A DNA stretch of 64,000 nt, from positions 15,900,904 to 15,964,903 of the forward strand of contig OZ020517.1 of assembly GCA_963971425.1 (NCBI GenBank). Reading direction: 5' to 3'. The translations under genes were made by a program, and so were the position numbers. The notes under the pieces were generated by a model, which searched no databases, was not told the DNA's origin, and worked only from the letters and a program-made list of their open reading frames with translations. Every line of letters begins with the position of its first letter. Position 1 is the first letter of the stretch. This DNA is from Bryoerythrophyllum caledonicum. Its lineage: Eukaryota > Streptophyta > Bryopsida > Pottiales > Pottiaceae. Positions 10,790 through 23,600 of this stretch are shown here, in pieces.

Positions 10790-13700
10790 ATGCCGTACAC
10801 AGATGAGACGCCGCTGTGCCGGATCCGGGTGCACCTGCGGCTGCGGCCGTCGGTGAAGCCGTCGCCGGCGATCCACATCGTCGCCGACACTTCCACGGTG
10901 CTTATCGACGTGGAGAAGAGCGTCGGGGGGGGACCGCCCAAGCCCTACACGAACCAACTCGTCTTCAAGCTCGACTCCATCGTCGAGGTCGGTCGTGTTT
11001 CCTTCACAAACCAGACAATTCTATGATGCTTCTCCGTTGTCATGTTCCAATGCTTCATTGAGATTTTTGCCGTGACTGGTCTTTTATCTGAGCCTTTCCC
11101 GTGCCTTAAATTCATGTCCAGGTTAGGTTTTTGTTGCCATCTCCTCTTCATGCTAAGGGTTTCCATGATGCACCAGACTATTCAGGAAATGCTTGGATCA
11201 AGGATTAGTATCAATCAGGCTTCTCATTGCTTCCTCAGAATGCGTGGTTGAGTGGCTTCTTTGAGGAATTCAGAGATTTTTTTTATCCTTTTCCTAAACC
11301 TTCAAGACTTTCAGATGTATGTCCAGGTTAGGGTTTGGTGCCATCTCCTCTCCATGCTTAGGGTTTCCTAGAATTGAGTAGTGTTTGGGAGTCTGTATTC
11401 ACGTAGGCACTGTCTGATCTTTAAACCTTTCAAGAATCATGATATTTTGCAGCTCTTGTTTGTGACTCTCAGGCAGCTAATCAGCAGCGAGTGTACGAGC
11501 AAGTAGCGAAGCCAACCGTGGATGAGTTTCTCAAGGGATACAATGGCACCATCATGGCATATGGTCAAGTTGGCGCTGGCAAGACATTCACGATGACTGG
11601 CGACATGAATGTAAGTATGACCTGACAAAAATTAGGTTTTCGTGTATGCAACCATCTTGGCTGCTGTGATTGTGAAGACGTTTCACCATGACTGGTGACA
11701 TGAAGGTACAACTTGACAAGAACTGAGTTGGTTGTTTTCCTCTGCTGCAATCCTTGGTTGGTGTGATTGTGAATGTGCAGGTGTATGGCAACCGAGGCAT
11801 CATCCTCCGGGCAGTTCATCAGCTCTTTGAGGAGAAAGAGACCAAACCTGAGGCTGGCATTGTGGTACACATGTCCTATATGGAGATATACCAGGAGGTA
11901 CCCTTTTTTGCAGCTAAAACTTCTCCCAATCTTATAACATCTATATCAAACTTATCTGTAAAATGAGGCAGAGATACCATGGCTTTTGACCTCTCTTTCT
12001 TCCTTCTCAAATCTGAGCTGAGACACCACCAAGCTCGTAGTTGTGAGACCATCAAGCTCGTTCATTGATCTAATAGCTATGAAGAGTGAGGAAAGAATGG
12101 TAGTCAAAAGTGGAGGTATCTTTTTGAAACTGAGGATGTCTATCCCAATTGTTGTAATCTTTGCTCATTGCAGGGACTGTATGATCTTTTGCAACAACGG
12201 AGCGACAACTTGATGATCGTTGAGGAGAATCACCTTCCAGATGTGAGAGGCCTTGCAAAAGTGAGAGTGGAAACCGAACTGGAAGCTCTACAGTGGTACT
12301 TTGAAGGGGAAAGATGCAGGACTTATGGACGTCACTTCCTGAATCCGGTAATATTCACAATCTCAACTCTATCGTTTTCTCACAGTACAAATGGAAAGTT
12401 AGCAGGTAAATAAATATCTTGTTCAAACTCATAGTATTTTGCACTTACACATTGTTGTTTCTTTTGCAGATGTCAAGCAGGTCTCACACCATCCTCACAT
12501 TTTACATGGAGAGGAGAGTGCAAAGGTGCCGCACCCAGACGGATTTCACCATTGCAAAGCTGAATCTGGTGGACTTGGCTGGAGTGGAGCGCTTGAAGCA
12601 GGTCATGAGAACCGACACAGCAAGCATCATGAGAACAGAAGCCTGTGTCATCAACAAGTCTTTGTCTTTCTTGGAGCAGGCAAGTTCTCTCAAAGTCCTA
12701 ATTATTTTTTACAAATATCTTGATAACAAATTAATAAATAGAACACTTTCTAGATCTCCTTGATGTCATTTGTCATATTAAATTGAAGCCTGTGTCATCA
12801 ACAAGTCTTTGTCTTTCTTGGAGCAGGCAAGTTCTATCAGATCCCTAATATTTTTTCGATAAATTCATCTTGTTAAGAAAGTAATACATGGAGCACTTTC
12901 TAGATCTCCTTTTATATCATTTGTTGTTAACTGTTTTACATAAATTTGAAGAAGAACAGACAGTGTATGCGCTTCGATTGGGACAAGTGTATGTTCCATT
13001 TAGGCAAAGCAAAGTGACAACATTACTGAAAGAATCTCTTGGTGGAAAGTGCAAAACAGTGTTGATAGTGAATTGTTGGCCTGAAGAGTATTTCTTGGAT
13101 GAAACTGTAAGGTTTTTCAAGTTTCCTTTTTTATTGAAAGAAAATATAATCTTTGAGTTGCTTACACCCATTTTATTGATTTTATTTTTTTATAATGTAT
13201 CTTCATTTTTTGATGATGGATAAGTTGTATACTAGTAATAATTGGTTTTTGAAGTATTGATTGTACTACGTATTGATTGCAGCAAATTAATTGAATGATT
13301 CACCTAATATTCTTGAAAAAATGAATGCAGTGTCCCCTTTCTTTTTGCTTCATAATATGTCTCTATACTATAAAAAAAAAACCCTAAACCCTACACCCGA
13401 AAACCGTATTTTACAGATTGGAGCATTGAGGTTTGCCCAAAGAGTAAAAAGCCTTAAGACATTCTCTACGTGCAATAAAAAGCCAGATTGTTTTGCTAAT
13501 GAAAGGTTATGGACATGCCGTACATTCAGCTCCTTTACAATAGTCGTGTTTGTTATAATAGTCATGTCTGTTTACACCATAATAGTTAGTTCTCTCTACA
13601 ACAACCCAAGCCAATTGTTATAATGAAATGGGTTGATAAATGGTTGTTGTAACATATGTTCTTGTAAAGGGAGTTGACTGTATAATGAATGGACTTTTTT

Positions 13701-16700
13701 AAGTTTTCTAACTATGAACCACCAAGTGTACTACAGAGGCCACAAAAAAGAGATTCAAATTCTTAAGCAAGAATTAGCTTTGAAAGATGCTATGAATGGT
13801 CACCCTGGAATTTCTTATGACGACTTAACGTAAAGACCTTGTATATTCTCTTCTTCAAACCAACTTGGATGCTCTTACAATAAAGAAATGTAGTCATACT
13901 TTGTTCATCATAATATGCATTCTTTCTTCTTAATTTGGAATGTTTGTAAACAATTCATATTTTTCTTATTTCTTTTATACATTGTCTATGATCAATATCA
14001 TAATCCTCTGTCTTTTCTTTTCCATAAATGTGAGAAAGCACTTAGAATAATAAAATCATTTGTATTATCAAACGTTTAAAGAATTAAATGCCTAGTGATT
14101 AATTTATATATTATTGGTTATCAACTTTCATTTCTTTAGTTTTTGTTTATTTAGAATATATAATTACTATATATGACATAAATCATAAATTTTCAACTTC
14201 ATAATGATATAATCTTGAGTAAGATTGAAAGATTTTGTAAAATTGGTTTATATGGTTAGTGATGAAGTAAAACTCGTACTTAAGGAAAAAATTCATGAAT
14301 TTTTAAAAAATGGTGAAGGTCTTGAGAAAATTCCTTTTGATAATATAAAACAGGTGACAATAGAATCTATATGATGATATATCACACTAACAAATTAAAG
14401 GGACTATATCATCATTTTTATAATTTTTAGATGTAGTATTTAGCTATTTTTTATCAATTTACAACTATATAATATATTTATTTGTTCAAATCTCTAACAT
14501 TTAAAACTTATCATTAAATAGGTGAAAGAAATGTTTTGTCTATTTAAAGAAGCTCAAACTTCTTTACAAGCTGAAGTAAGTATTTACAAACACATTATAT
14601 TATTACTTTACTAGAGGATAAATACGTTTTTCCAATTTAAAACCAAACGTAAAAAAAACGTTGCATCAACATTTAGAAATAGTTCAAGTTTTATATATTT
14701 AAAAAAATTATGATAATAAATTTATCTACTACAAGGAATTCAGCTTGATAGTATTCTTCAATTCTACGGTGAAGTACCTCCAGTTGAAGAACCACCTCTT
14801 GAAGAAGAACCAGAAGTAGAACTTACTAATCACGTACATTACAATTCAAATTACATCATCATACAAAATCTAAATATAATGTAACACAAATAGTGATAAA
14901 TTTAAAATTTCAACCGAAAATGATATATAATATACAACATAAACCTTGAATGTTTTCTAATATATTTAGGAATGTTTTTTTAATTGATTTTTTCAATTTT
15001 AAATAATTTAGAAGTGTATAATATAAACTTGATATACAATATTTCATATTAGTAGCTCTGTATAATTAAAACTATCACCATCAATAGGGATTTGAAATTG
15101 GCATCGCTCCGCCAATTGAAGATCCCAACAATCCAAGCACATCTAAAAAACTTAATCCAAATGTAAAAAGATGTGGAGTCACAATGTTGGATTATAAAGA
15201 AACAGATCCAGTTGATGAAGTTTGGAAATCTAGATATAATTTCCGAAATAAGGTAAATTATACTAATAAAATTACATGATATTTTTGCTTCTAGATATCA
15301 TGATGATGGTAATTGTTATTGATGAATATAAAAATTATCTGAAAACATGAATAACATATTTAAATCATTTCAGATACACTATTCCCCTTTGAACAATAGG
15401 TGAAAGTTGTAAAATCATAGGATAAAATTTTGGCAATCACTTACAAATTATAAAATATATGCAATTTCAGGCTTTTGACGAATTCAAATGTATAACACGA
15501 AGGGGTAAAGATCAAGAAGAAATGATAAAGAGAAAAAAAGTAGAACTAAAGTATGAGTGATGTCCATACTAGAATAAATTACCATAACGATTTATGTTGG
15601 CATAAATAACCACATGCATTACCAAATAGATGTTATATGCTTATTTTATATAATTTTTTAAGTTTTGGTTTCTAATCCAAGCTATTTTTATTTTGAAAAA
15701 CAATAAGCTTTAGTTTTTTAATCACAATGCTTATATAGTTTTACGTTTCTCATTACAAAAACATTTGTTTATCTATCTAAAAAAGAAAACTCTAAATATT
15801 TTACAAAGAAAATCTCACATTTTGCATGTTTAATATGAAGAGAAAAGCGTAAATATGCTCGCAATCTGTTTGAATCATGTAATGGTTTGAAGGAAGAAAT
15901 ACAAAGAATAAAGGTATTAATCTTTGCTTATTTTTTCAAAAGTGAGTAAATTAATCAATGAAGTTGTTATAATAAGTCTATTTGGACTATGTATGTAATT
16001 TTTCAAATGGAAACTTTTAAAATTAAATGTTGCAAACTTTATAACTTATAGTAATATGTTCTATTCATAATACATAGAAAATTCTACTTTTTAATGAAAT
16101 TTTTTAATTTATTGTAAAACTCATAATGTTCTATATTTTTCAGAAAATTATTAATGAATATCGAGGAAATGATGATTTTGAAACAAATGTTTGTAATAAT
16201 ATTAGAATCAAGCTACTTTACAGGTTTTTCTTTTAGTTTTATGATTGACTATTATTTCCATTTGATTTTAGTTCATCATTTCAAGAGGAAGAAAGTTTTG
16301 ACAGTTAGATGAAATTTTTAGAAGGCTTGAAATACTATGCATCTGATACTTGAAGCAAATTATTATATTGGCATAATTAATATTTACATTTATTCTAAAT
16401 ATAAATTATATGTTTTATTCAGTATATAATTGTATATAATATATGTTTATAAAAATAATTTATATATACATTTCTTTGAACGTGTTATTTACATAAATAT
16501 ATGTTTGTATTCAATTAAAAAGAAAATATTTGGAATTCATACTTTGATAAGGATTTGAATAAGATAGATTATGTGAACTGGATGTATAGATTAAAAACTA
16601 TTAAAGCTGATTATCAATCAAATTTTAAAGAAGTTCAATCAATGAAAGATATTGTTGAAAACCTTTCACAAGAGGTAGAATTTGTTACATTTGAAATAAA

Positions 16701-16937
16701 TCAACCTAGATAAGATAATATGTAAATTCATGCACCAATTAATTTATGGACACTTCTATAAACAATACTTAACCATACATACTCAACTTTTAATCTCAAA
16801 TTTTATAAGAAATATTTTTTAATTTTTTGAATTGCATAATTTAAACTTGATGCCTTAATTAGATTCGAGATCGACAAAATGTTCTTTTAGAATCATTTTA
16901 TTTCTGGTATAATGCACAAGATAAATTCCGAGGATAA
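10790..16937 (+). CDS. Kinesin-9 family motor protein, 18 exons
   Basis: Exons that join in frame: 10790-10987, 11473-11610, 11781-11897, 12174-12347, 12470-12679, 12960-13106, 13417-13505, 13737-13829, 14260-14353, 14522-14575, 14744-14833, 15088-15252, 15471-15550, 15841-15913, 16144-16223, 16272-16294 (least certain), 16523-16674, 16863-16937. Together they give 683 residues ending in TAA. The motor has the P-loop [10 protein letters not shown], switch I MSSRSH, switch [21 protein letters not shown] and [28 protein letters not shown], the neck-like [10 protein letters not shown], and the C-terminal [12 protein letters not shown] are characteristic of kinesin-9 (KIF6/KIF9, Chlamydomonas KLP1), which acts on axonemal microtubules. 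Exon 5 ends at a GC donor (GAGCAG-GCAAGT). Later introns are very AT-rich, unlike the GC-rich first exon. Frame continuity over so many junctions argues for a live or recently live gene. Confidence 0.8.
11581..11771 (+). repeat. Tandem duplication over an exon-2/intron-2 boundary
   Basis: The unit 11581-11672 (last 30 bases of kinesin exon 2 plus intron) is repeated at 11673-11771 with changes. The second unit keeps a motif-like piece, ACCATGACTGGTGACATGAA, followed by a GT. Confidence 0.7.
12638..12931 (+). repeat. Tandem duplication over the exon-5/intron-5 boundary, 147-bp unit
   Basis: The last 42 bases of kinesin exon 5 ([14 protein letters not shown]) and the next intron bases recur exactly 147 bases later at 12785, including the GC-type donor. 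The second copy lies inside the intron. Confidence 0.8.
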
Positions 16938-18778
16938 CCAACGGAGAGCTTTTTGGTAAACTTGAGTAAAAGAGTCAGTACATAGTAGGTTTTGACTTGG
17001 TTAATATTGATCAAAATCTCATAGATGTACTACTTGTATCTCTAAAAAAATCATTAATCACTAACTTTGATTTTGTTATGCATTTTAAAAGTATAAATAT
17101 ATTAATCTTCAAAGATAAATCTAGTTTTAAAAAATATCAATAAGGTTCATTATACATGTCATTTAACGATGAGTGCATTAATTTAATTAGTTGTTATTTT
17201 AGCCAACAATGGTTTGTTCATGAATTTTTTTCATTTTTTTTCATTTTTTCTCATTTTTCTCATCTCTATCAAACTATAAGTCTAAGAATTTCTATAAGAT
17301 TAACAAATATTTGCATACAGATGAATTTTTGCATGAAATGTTGTTTCAATCAATATAAATTAAAAAACATGCTTGATTTATAATCACTTAAAATAATCAA
17401 TGTAGTCACTTCTTTATTATCTTTTATTTGAAAGCTCAATAGTATATTATGTTAATATTCAAAGAAAATAAAAGACAAAAAATAAATATACATTGTTGTA
17501 TTAACTATGAAACTACTAAACTCCCATTGCTCTATGAGCTCCTTCTCTTCTTTAGTGTCCATCCTCAAAAGGGAGAAGTAGTCCCATGCTACTAATCCTT
17601 TGTCCGGTGGACATTCAATTTAGTGGTGGATCAAACAAACACTCTATTCACGCTCGCCTCTTCTAAGATACCAAAGTTCTTCTTCTTGTCTTGTGCATTC
17701 ATCATTGGCTTCTTCATGTGCGTGTAAGTGCCATATTTTCCCACCTTTAGTGTGAAAAAGACACCACTGGGGTCATACATTAATACCCAAGTGAATTTGT
17801 TGTTACACAACATACAATGTTTTTATTTGAAATGAATTGTAAGGCAAGATGTACATTTGACAATTACCTCTATTGTCAAAGGAGTAAATTATGAATGCAT
17901 CCAAAATGACTTCTAAAGATCTAATATCTACTACTTAAACAATATGCCTATGCCGCTATGGTATAACTCTAGTGCTCTCATCATCATCTAGCCATGTGCT
18001 TCCATAAACATGCTTGATTGCAATTCCTACCATAGCGGACAATTCCTGATCCTGCATTGAAATTTCATGACTGGTAAGTGAAAATTTTAATTTAAAAACC
18101 TTGTAATTTAAATCTTGAATCAAGTCTATGCCAAAGTCTAGTACCCAAATGATGCATTGATGGAATATTACGGATGATAAATATGGAAGAAAATGTAATG
18201 GGATTGCGTGACATTGTCCACTTAATACGATAAATTGTCCATTGATTTGCCACAAAAATGAACCCCTAATGGGGACCATATATATGGTCACGTATTTTAC
18301 TTTTAGAATATAAAAAATGTCGGATAATGTAACAAGGCATACACCTTTGGAATGCAAATTTTTCAACTAACATCTTTCATTTGAATGTTGTTTCAATATT
18401 TGAACCTTACCATGCTCAAATATAACACCACAACATGTAGAAAACATGGCCATTTTGCAAACTTCTCAGATATGTAGTAGGCGCAATAATGATCTAAATA
18501 TAAAATGCCATGTGTGGACATCACTTAGACTTTTGTAAGTACAATAGTATACATCAATTCTTACACCTTGTATGTCAAATACACATAAAACACCATGTTC
18601 CAACCCAAATGTGACAATGGAGTAAATCATTTGCATGTTCGAGAGCAATTAGATATTACATAAGGTGCAACATGTGGGTTCAGATACAGAACATGGCCTA
18701 ATTTATTTCCACTTTTCGGTTTTGTGATTCAGGTTCATTATTATGAAGCTTGAGTTTGATGGAGATTCAAGATTTTAT
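16938..18778. other. AT-rich interval without recognised gene
   Basis: Two - strand open frames (17631-17813 and 17956-18366) have no domain I recognise and are not repeated elsewhere in the window. They may be remnants of an unknown element. Confidence 0.4.
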
Positions 18779-19853
18779 TATACATGGGCTCAGATCATAA
18801 AATTCTCTACTTCTCTCGGCATTCTCCCATGATAGCAACATTTATATCACTAATGGAATAAATATAAAACGTAGAAAAGATTGACGCACTTCAAGTAGTG
18901 GAGGATGCTAGAGTTCAGCAACCTCAGATGTGTACATTGTTTCCGGCCTAGTAAGGAAAACAGTAGCATGTGTAGGGTATCTTCCAATCAGTGTAGATCT
19001 TTAACCCTTAAACGTAAGAAGGTGCCACCAGTAGCCATAGTATAGTAGTAGCCATAGTATTCTACATGTATGGTGTCATGTTTGAACATGATAAGGTTAG
19101 ATTTGCGCGCACATTACATGAGCACTCTCCAAAAACCGGATCATGATTTGGAGTTATAGAACTCATAGAAAAGAACAAGAAATACATCAAATTCACTAAA
19201 ATACAATGAATACCATGCCACATCCTATGTTGTATCTCATGCACATGCAAAATGAGTTTGGTCTTAAATTTTGATTGAAATTTTTCCTTAAGACATTTGT
19301 CATTGTCTTGTGATTGTTGATCTCTCTCCTCACGTACAAAACTTCCGTTTTGATTTGTATAAGGTTGGAACATTTTTGTATACAATCAAGTAGAAAAAAG
19401 CAAAAAAATCACCAATAATTGTGTATGAATATTTTCTTCACGTATGATATGTCAATGCAAAGCTATCAACCTAGTGCACATGTGCACCGCTCTAATTCAA
19501 AGTAAAAAAATTCTTGCAAGAATCTAATGATGGATAAAGTAGTACACCCTCCAAAATCCACAATTTTCAATAACTTTAAACACTAGAAACTACTCCATCA
19601 ACCGTTGGATGCTGTGCAAAATTTCCCCAAAGTTCAGGTCATGGGCTAAGTTCAATTTTGTAAGGTTAGATATTAATATATGGCATTGTATTTCCATCAA
19701 ATCCGGTTCAAAGAAAAAAATCAGCAGAAATCTTGGATTTTCCACAAACAAGCCTGGGCGGTAAAGAGTTAAGGTGCAAGGGTTAAATCTCAAGCCCAGA
19801 CCACATGCCTTTGACCAAGTTTCGACCTTAAGGTCCTGATCTACAGTCGAGAA

Positions 19854-20116
19854 ATGAGACCCACCATCGACGGCGAGGATTTTACCGGCGAGTTAACGGA
19901 GAATGCTGAACAACCCTCTCAGGGTTTGCTTGGGACCTTGATCAATCACTACCCACCGAGCTTGTTTCCAGTAGATCATCTGGCTCCTTTGCCTCGGGGA
20001 GGATCGAAACTCCACGCCCTCGTTCTCGTATTAATTACTGCTGCAACAAAGTGTGACCTGCTGACGACGTTGTTGCCACTCAGTTCCTGCTGTACCGACA
20101 ACCGCAGATCCATTCG
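19854..20116 (+). other. Probable leader exon of the kinase-HSP70 fusion gene
   Basis: The block ends in the donor CATTCG-GTGAGT. The next likely exon starts after the acceptor CTTCTCAG near 20217. Frames through the following exons close, so it is more likely 5' UTR than coding. The start is arbitrary, set at the first ATG. Confidence 0.4.
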
Positions 20117-20267
20117 GTGAGTATCTCTTCGGACCAGCTTCCGGTTGTCAAGATTCTTACTATTTATAGCTTATAGTCCCGGCATATTGACTTGTAGTAC
20201 CTGCTCAGCTTCTCAGGTTTAGTCTGCGGGGTTTGGCTGGTGAGAGTAGCCAATCGACACGATCAGC

Positions 20268-20291
20268 ATGGCAAACAAGGCCCGGGTGTAG
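20268..20291 (+). promoter_or_regulatory. Upstream ORF MANKARV in the leader
   Basis: ATG GCA AAC AAG GCC CGG GTG TAG lies just before a GTAAGT donor. In copy 3 (59875) the final codon is TCG and the short frame runs on; in copy 1 (9012) it became the start of a chimeric frame. Confidence 0.4.
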
Positions 20292-20681
20292 GTAAGTTCA
20301 GAGTTCAGTCTAACTATGATGCTAGAACGCTGTTGAAATGCTCAGCCCCGTTGCAATGTCAAAGTCAATCTAGTGTCCAGTTTGGAAGTTGTTCATCCCG
20401 TGTCGTGGAGGTGATCGGAGTGTTTCTCTGAAGCGGACCTCTTTGTGTCGTGTCCAGTTCCAGTTTAGCATTTGGATCGAAACGAAAGTGCTCAACATGA
20501 TTTGACTTGTGGAAGGAATCCAGAAATTTACCGTAAGTACATCTGTCTATGTCTCGAGATAGAGAGCCCAGTGTGCGCCGTGCGGTGACCGACAACTCTG
20601 GCGAGGTCCGGCAAGAGGTCACAGAGAATCTCAGAATTATGTGCAGCTCGTTTTTGACGCAGGCCCAGTTTTTCCCGGTCG

Positions 20682-23600
20682 ATGGCGCTCCTCTCTAGGT
20701 TGAAGAACCTGTTCTACTCAAATGCCGAGTCTTCATCTGCCACTCCCTTTGCTATTCCAGACGGTAAATTCTTGTTGGGCATTTTGAGTTATTTGTAAAA
20801 TCAGGCAAAGATACCAATAGTTTGACCATTTTTCTGATCTAAAGTTTTGAAATCAGCTCCATAGAGTTCGAGATTTCTGTAATATGCAGTTCAAACAGAA
20901 GGCAGCTAAGTTTACTTCGTACGCAAGTTTAGACATCACCAAGGTCTTCCATATATATCTTATAGCTATTGAGAGTAAATAAATAGTAATATTGAAATAA
21001 AAAGCACGGGTGTCTTATTGAGACTTCACAATGATATTGAAGTTTGATGTGCTTCAACCGTCAAATTAGCATTTCGGGGTCCAACTGACGATTATTAATT
21101 TGTACCAAGTTTACCGGCCATCGGCGTCTGATCTCTTAAGAAGAATGTGAGAATCCAGTCTGATGCAATCTAATTGCACATAATAACGTCTTGACGAGTG
21201 CTCTTTATTCAGCTACCACGCCGGAGCAGTTCTTGAAGCGAACGAAAGCATGCGACGACCGAGTGCGAGGGAAGCTCAAGCGAAATGCGGACGGTACCAT
21301 GTCGCATTTGAGAATCAACTACAGGCAGTGCGAATATGTAGCTGGAAAATTGAAGTTGGCTGTCGAAGAGGCACAGATGTTTCTATTGCGTCTCCTGGGA
21401 AATCCAATTTCACAGGGGGTAACCTGGACGACTTGTGTTTATGAGTTCAGGCTGCTTCATGATGTTGCCTGCGCAGTAGAAAACTTTATCGAAAATTGTT
21501 GCAAAGATGAATGGGTCGCAGCCGCCTTCAGGATGCCGAATATGGCACAGGATGTTTTGCCGCTAACTTTTGATCTGGCGTTGCAGGCATGTTTCTTTTC
21601 TGGAGACTATATGATTCATGTTGAGGGTGTCTATAGAGATGAAGCTTCCGTCGTGACAAAGAAATCAGCAAATGATAGACGTCTGTTATCAAAGAATGTG
21701 GAGGCATTTCTGCGGACAGAGGAGAAAAATAGCGCAAAGTATCAGCTGGCGGAACTTCTGCTGAAAAGACTTGAAACCCCAGGAGCACATTGCACAGACA
21801 ATGCGAGCTTCAAGAAAGTAAAGAAACTGGGAAAAGGGGCCTCTGCTAAAGTGTACGAAGCAACGTGGTTGGGACTTGATGTTGCTTTGAAGGCATTCAA
21901 TGCTGTGAAGACGGATGATGATCCAAGTTCCCCACTGGAATTTCAGGCGGAGGTGTCAACCGTGGGAGGCTTATCCCATCCCAACCTTGCATCCATGTTC
22001 TGTTATGCAGAAGATGATCGGGAGTGTTCCATCGTGATGGAATTGATGGATGATGACCTTTCTGAAATGATAGGAAAGATCATGGAAGATAGGTCCAGGA
22101 CACATCCCTTCAGCATCATTGAAGCGGTGAACATCATGCTTGAAGTTGGCAAAGGCGTAGAGTACTTGCATGAGATGAAGATTGTTCACCGGGATTTGAA
22201 AGCAGCAAACATCCTTGTGAAGCAACTTGGGAGTTGGCGAGATGGTGAAAGCAGGAGTTTGTTGGTCAAAGTGGCAGATTTTGGATTGTCAAAAACGAAA
22301 GAAAAGAGCACGACTTATAGCACGCAGACTCCTAATATGGGTACAACACGGTGGATGGCTCCAGAGGTGATACAAATGAGACATACGGACGGGCAAGAAG
22401 AGGTTTCCAATGACACTGAAGTCAAGAAGCTCAATTATCCTCGCCAAAGTGACGTGCATAGCTTTGGCATGGTGTGTTATGAGATTTTAACCGGGAGACA
22501 ACCGTACTTTGAAGTTGATTCTCCAATTCAAGTAAAGAAGAAAATACTGAGAGGTGATCGCCCCAAGTTACCTCAACATTGTTTCGCCGCATTAAAGGAT
22601 TTGATCGAGAGGTGTTGGAGCGAAGATGCAAGCAAACGGCCTTGCTTTGGCGAAATTTGTGCAAAATTGAGAGATTTTAGATTTAAACTTTTGTTGTTAG
22701 GTAAGCCTCTTCGTCTGATGATGTTCTTGCTATCTACTGTCTTGAGCGTTTTTAATGTGGAAGTTTAGCAGGAAGTGCTAAGCATTCTTGAATTGAAATT
22801 ACAGATATGCAACAAAGGATTGATCCTCAAGTAGCTTACAGTGAAGCGCAGATTGTGGTGGGGTTGGATATTGGGACGACGCATTCCGGATATGCATTCG
22901 CTCATAGATCGAAGCCCCAGGAAATTCTGACGTTTTCGGATTGGCCTGAGCCGATGAAGCCGTATTGCAAGACGGCAACGGCTATCTACTACGGGCCGGG
23001 AGATCCGACGACCGCCAAGGTGAAGTCGTGGGGGTGGGAGGCGGTGCGCGCCAATCTGCAGGACTCGGATAGAATTCGGAAGTTGCAAGCGGAGTCGGCG
23101 GTTCTGCCCGAGTTTGGGACTCTCTGTTGGTTCGCCGAGCCCTCGGATATGGGTATCCTCACGTTTTCGGAGGCGCTGAGAATGTTTCAGAACCCGGTGA
23201 TGCCCCTGGGGAAAGTGCCCTGGGGAAAGGATGGCGAGTTTACTGTGCCGCAAGTGATTGCTGATTACCTCCGGGAGATTGGTGCCAGCATCCTGCGCCA
23301 CGCGCGGACCAAGTTCAGCGTTGACATCACCATGGCTGATGTCCAGTGGTGCGTGACGGTGCCCTCCGGCTGGAACGATGATGTGAAGATGGGAATGCAG
23401 GTGTGCATGGCGCGGGCGGGATTACTCCGAAGTTGGAACTCGCCGGAGGGAAGCCCGCATCCTGTGAGCATCGTGCTTGCGCCGGAAGCAGCTTCATGTT
23501 ACTGCCACCGCAACATGCCTGATCTAGAGCTCAAAATTGGTGACCGGCTCTTGGTGGCAGACATAGGTCGGGTGAAGACGAACATCGTTGTGCAGGAATG

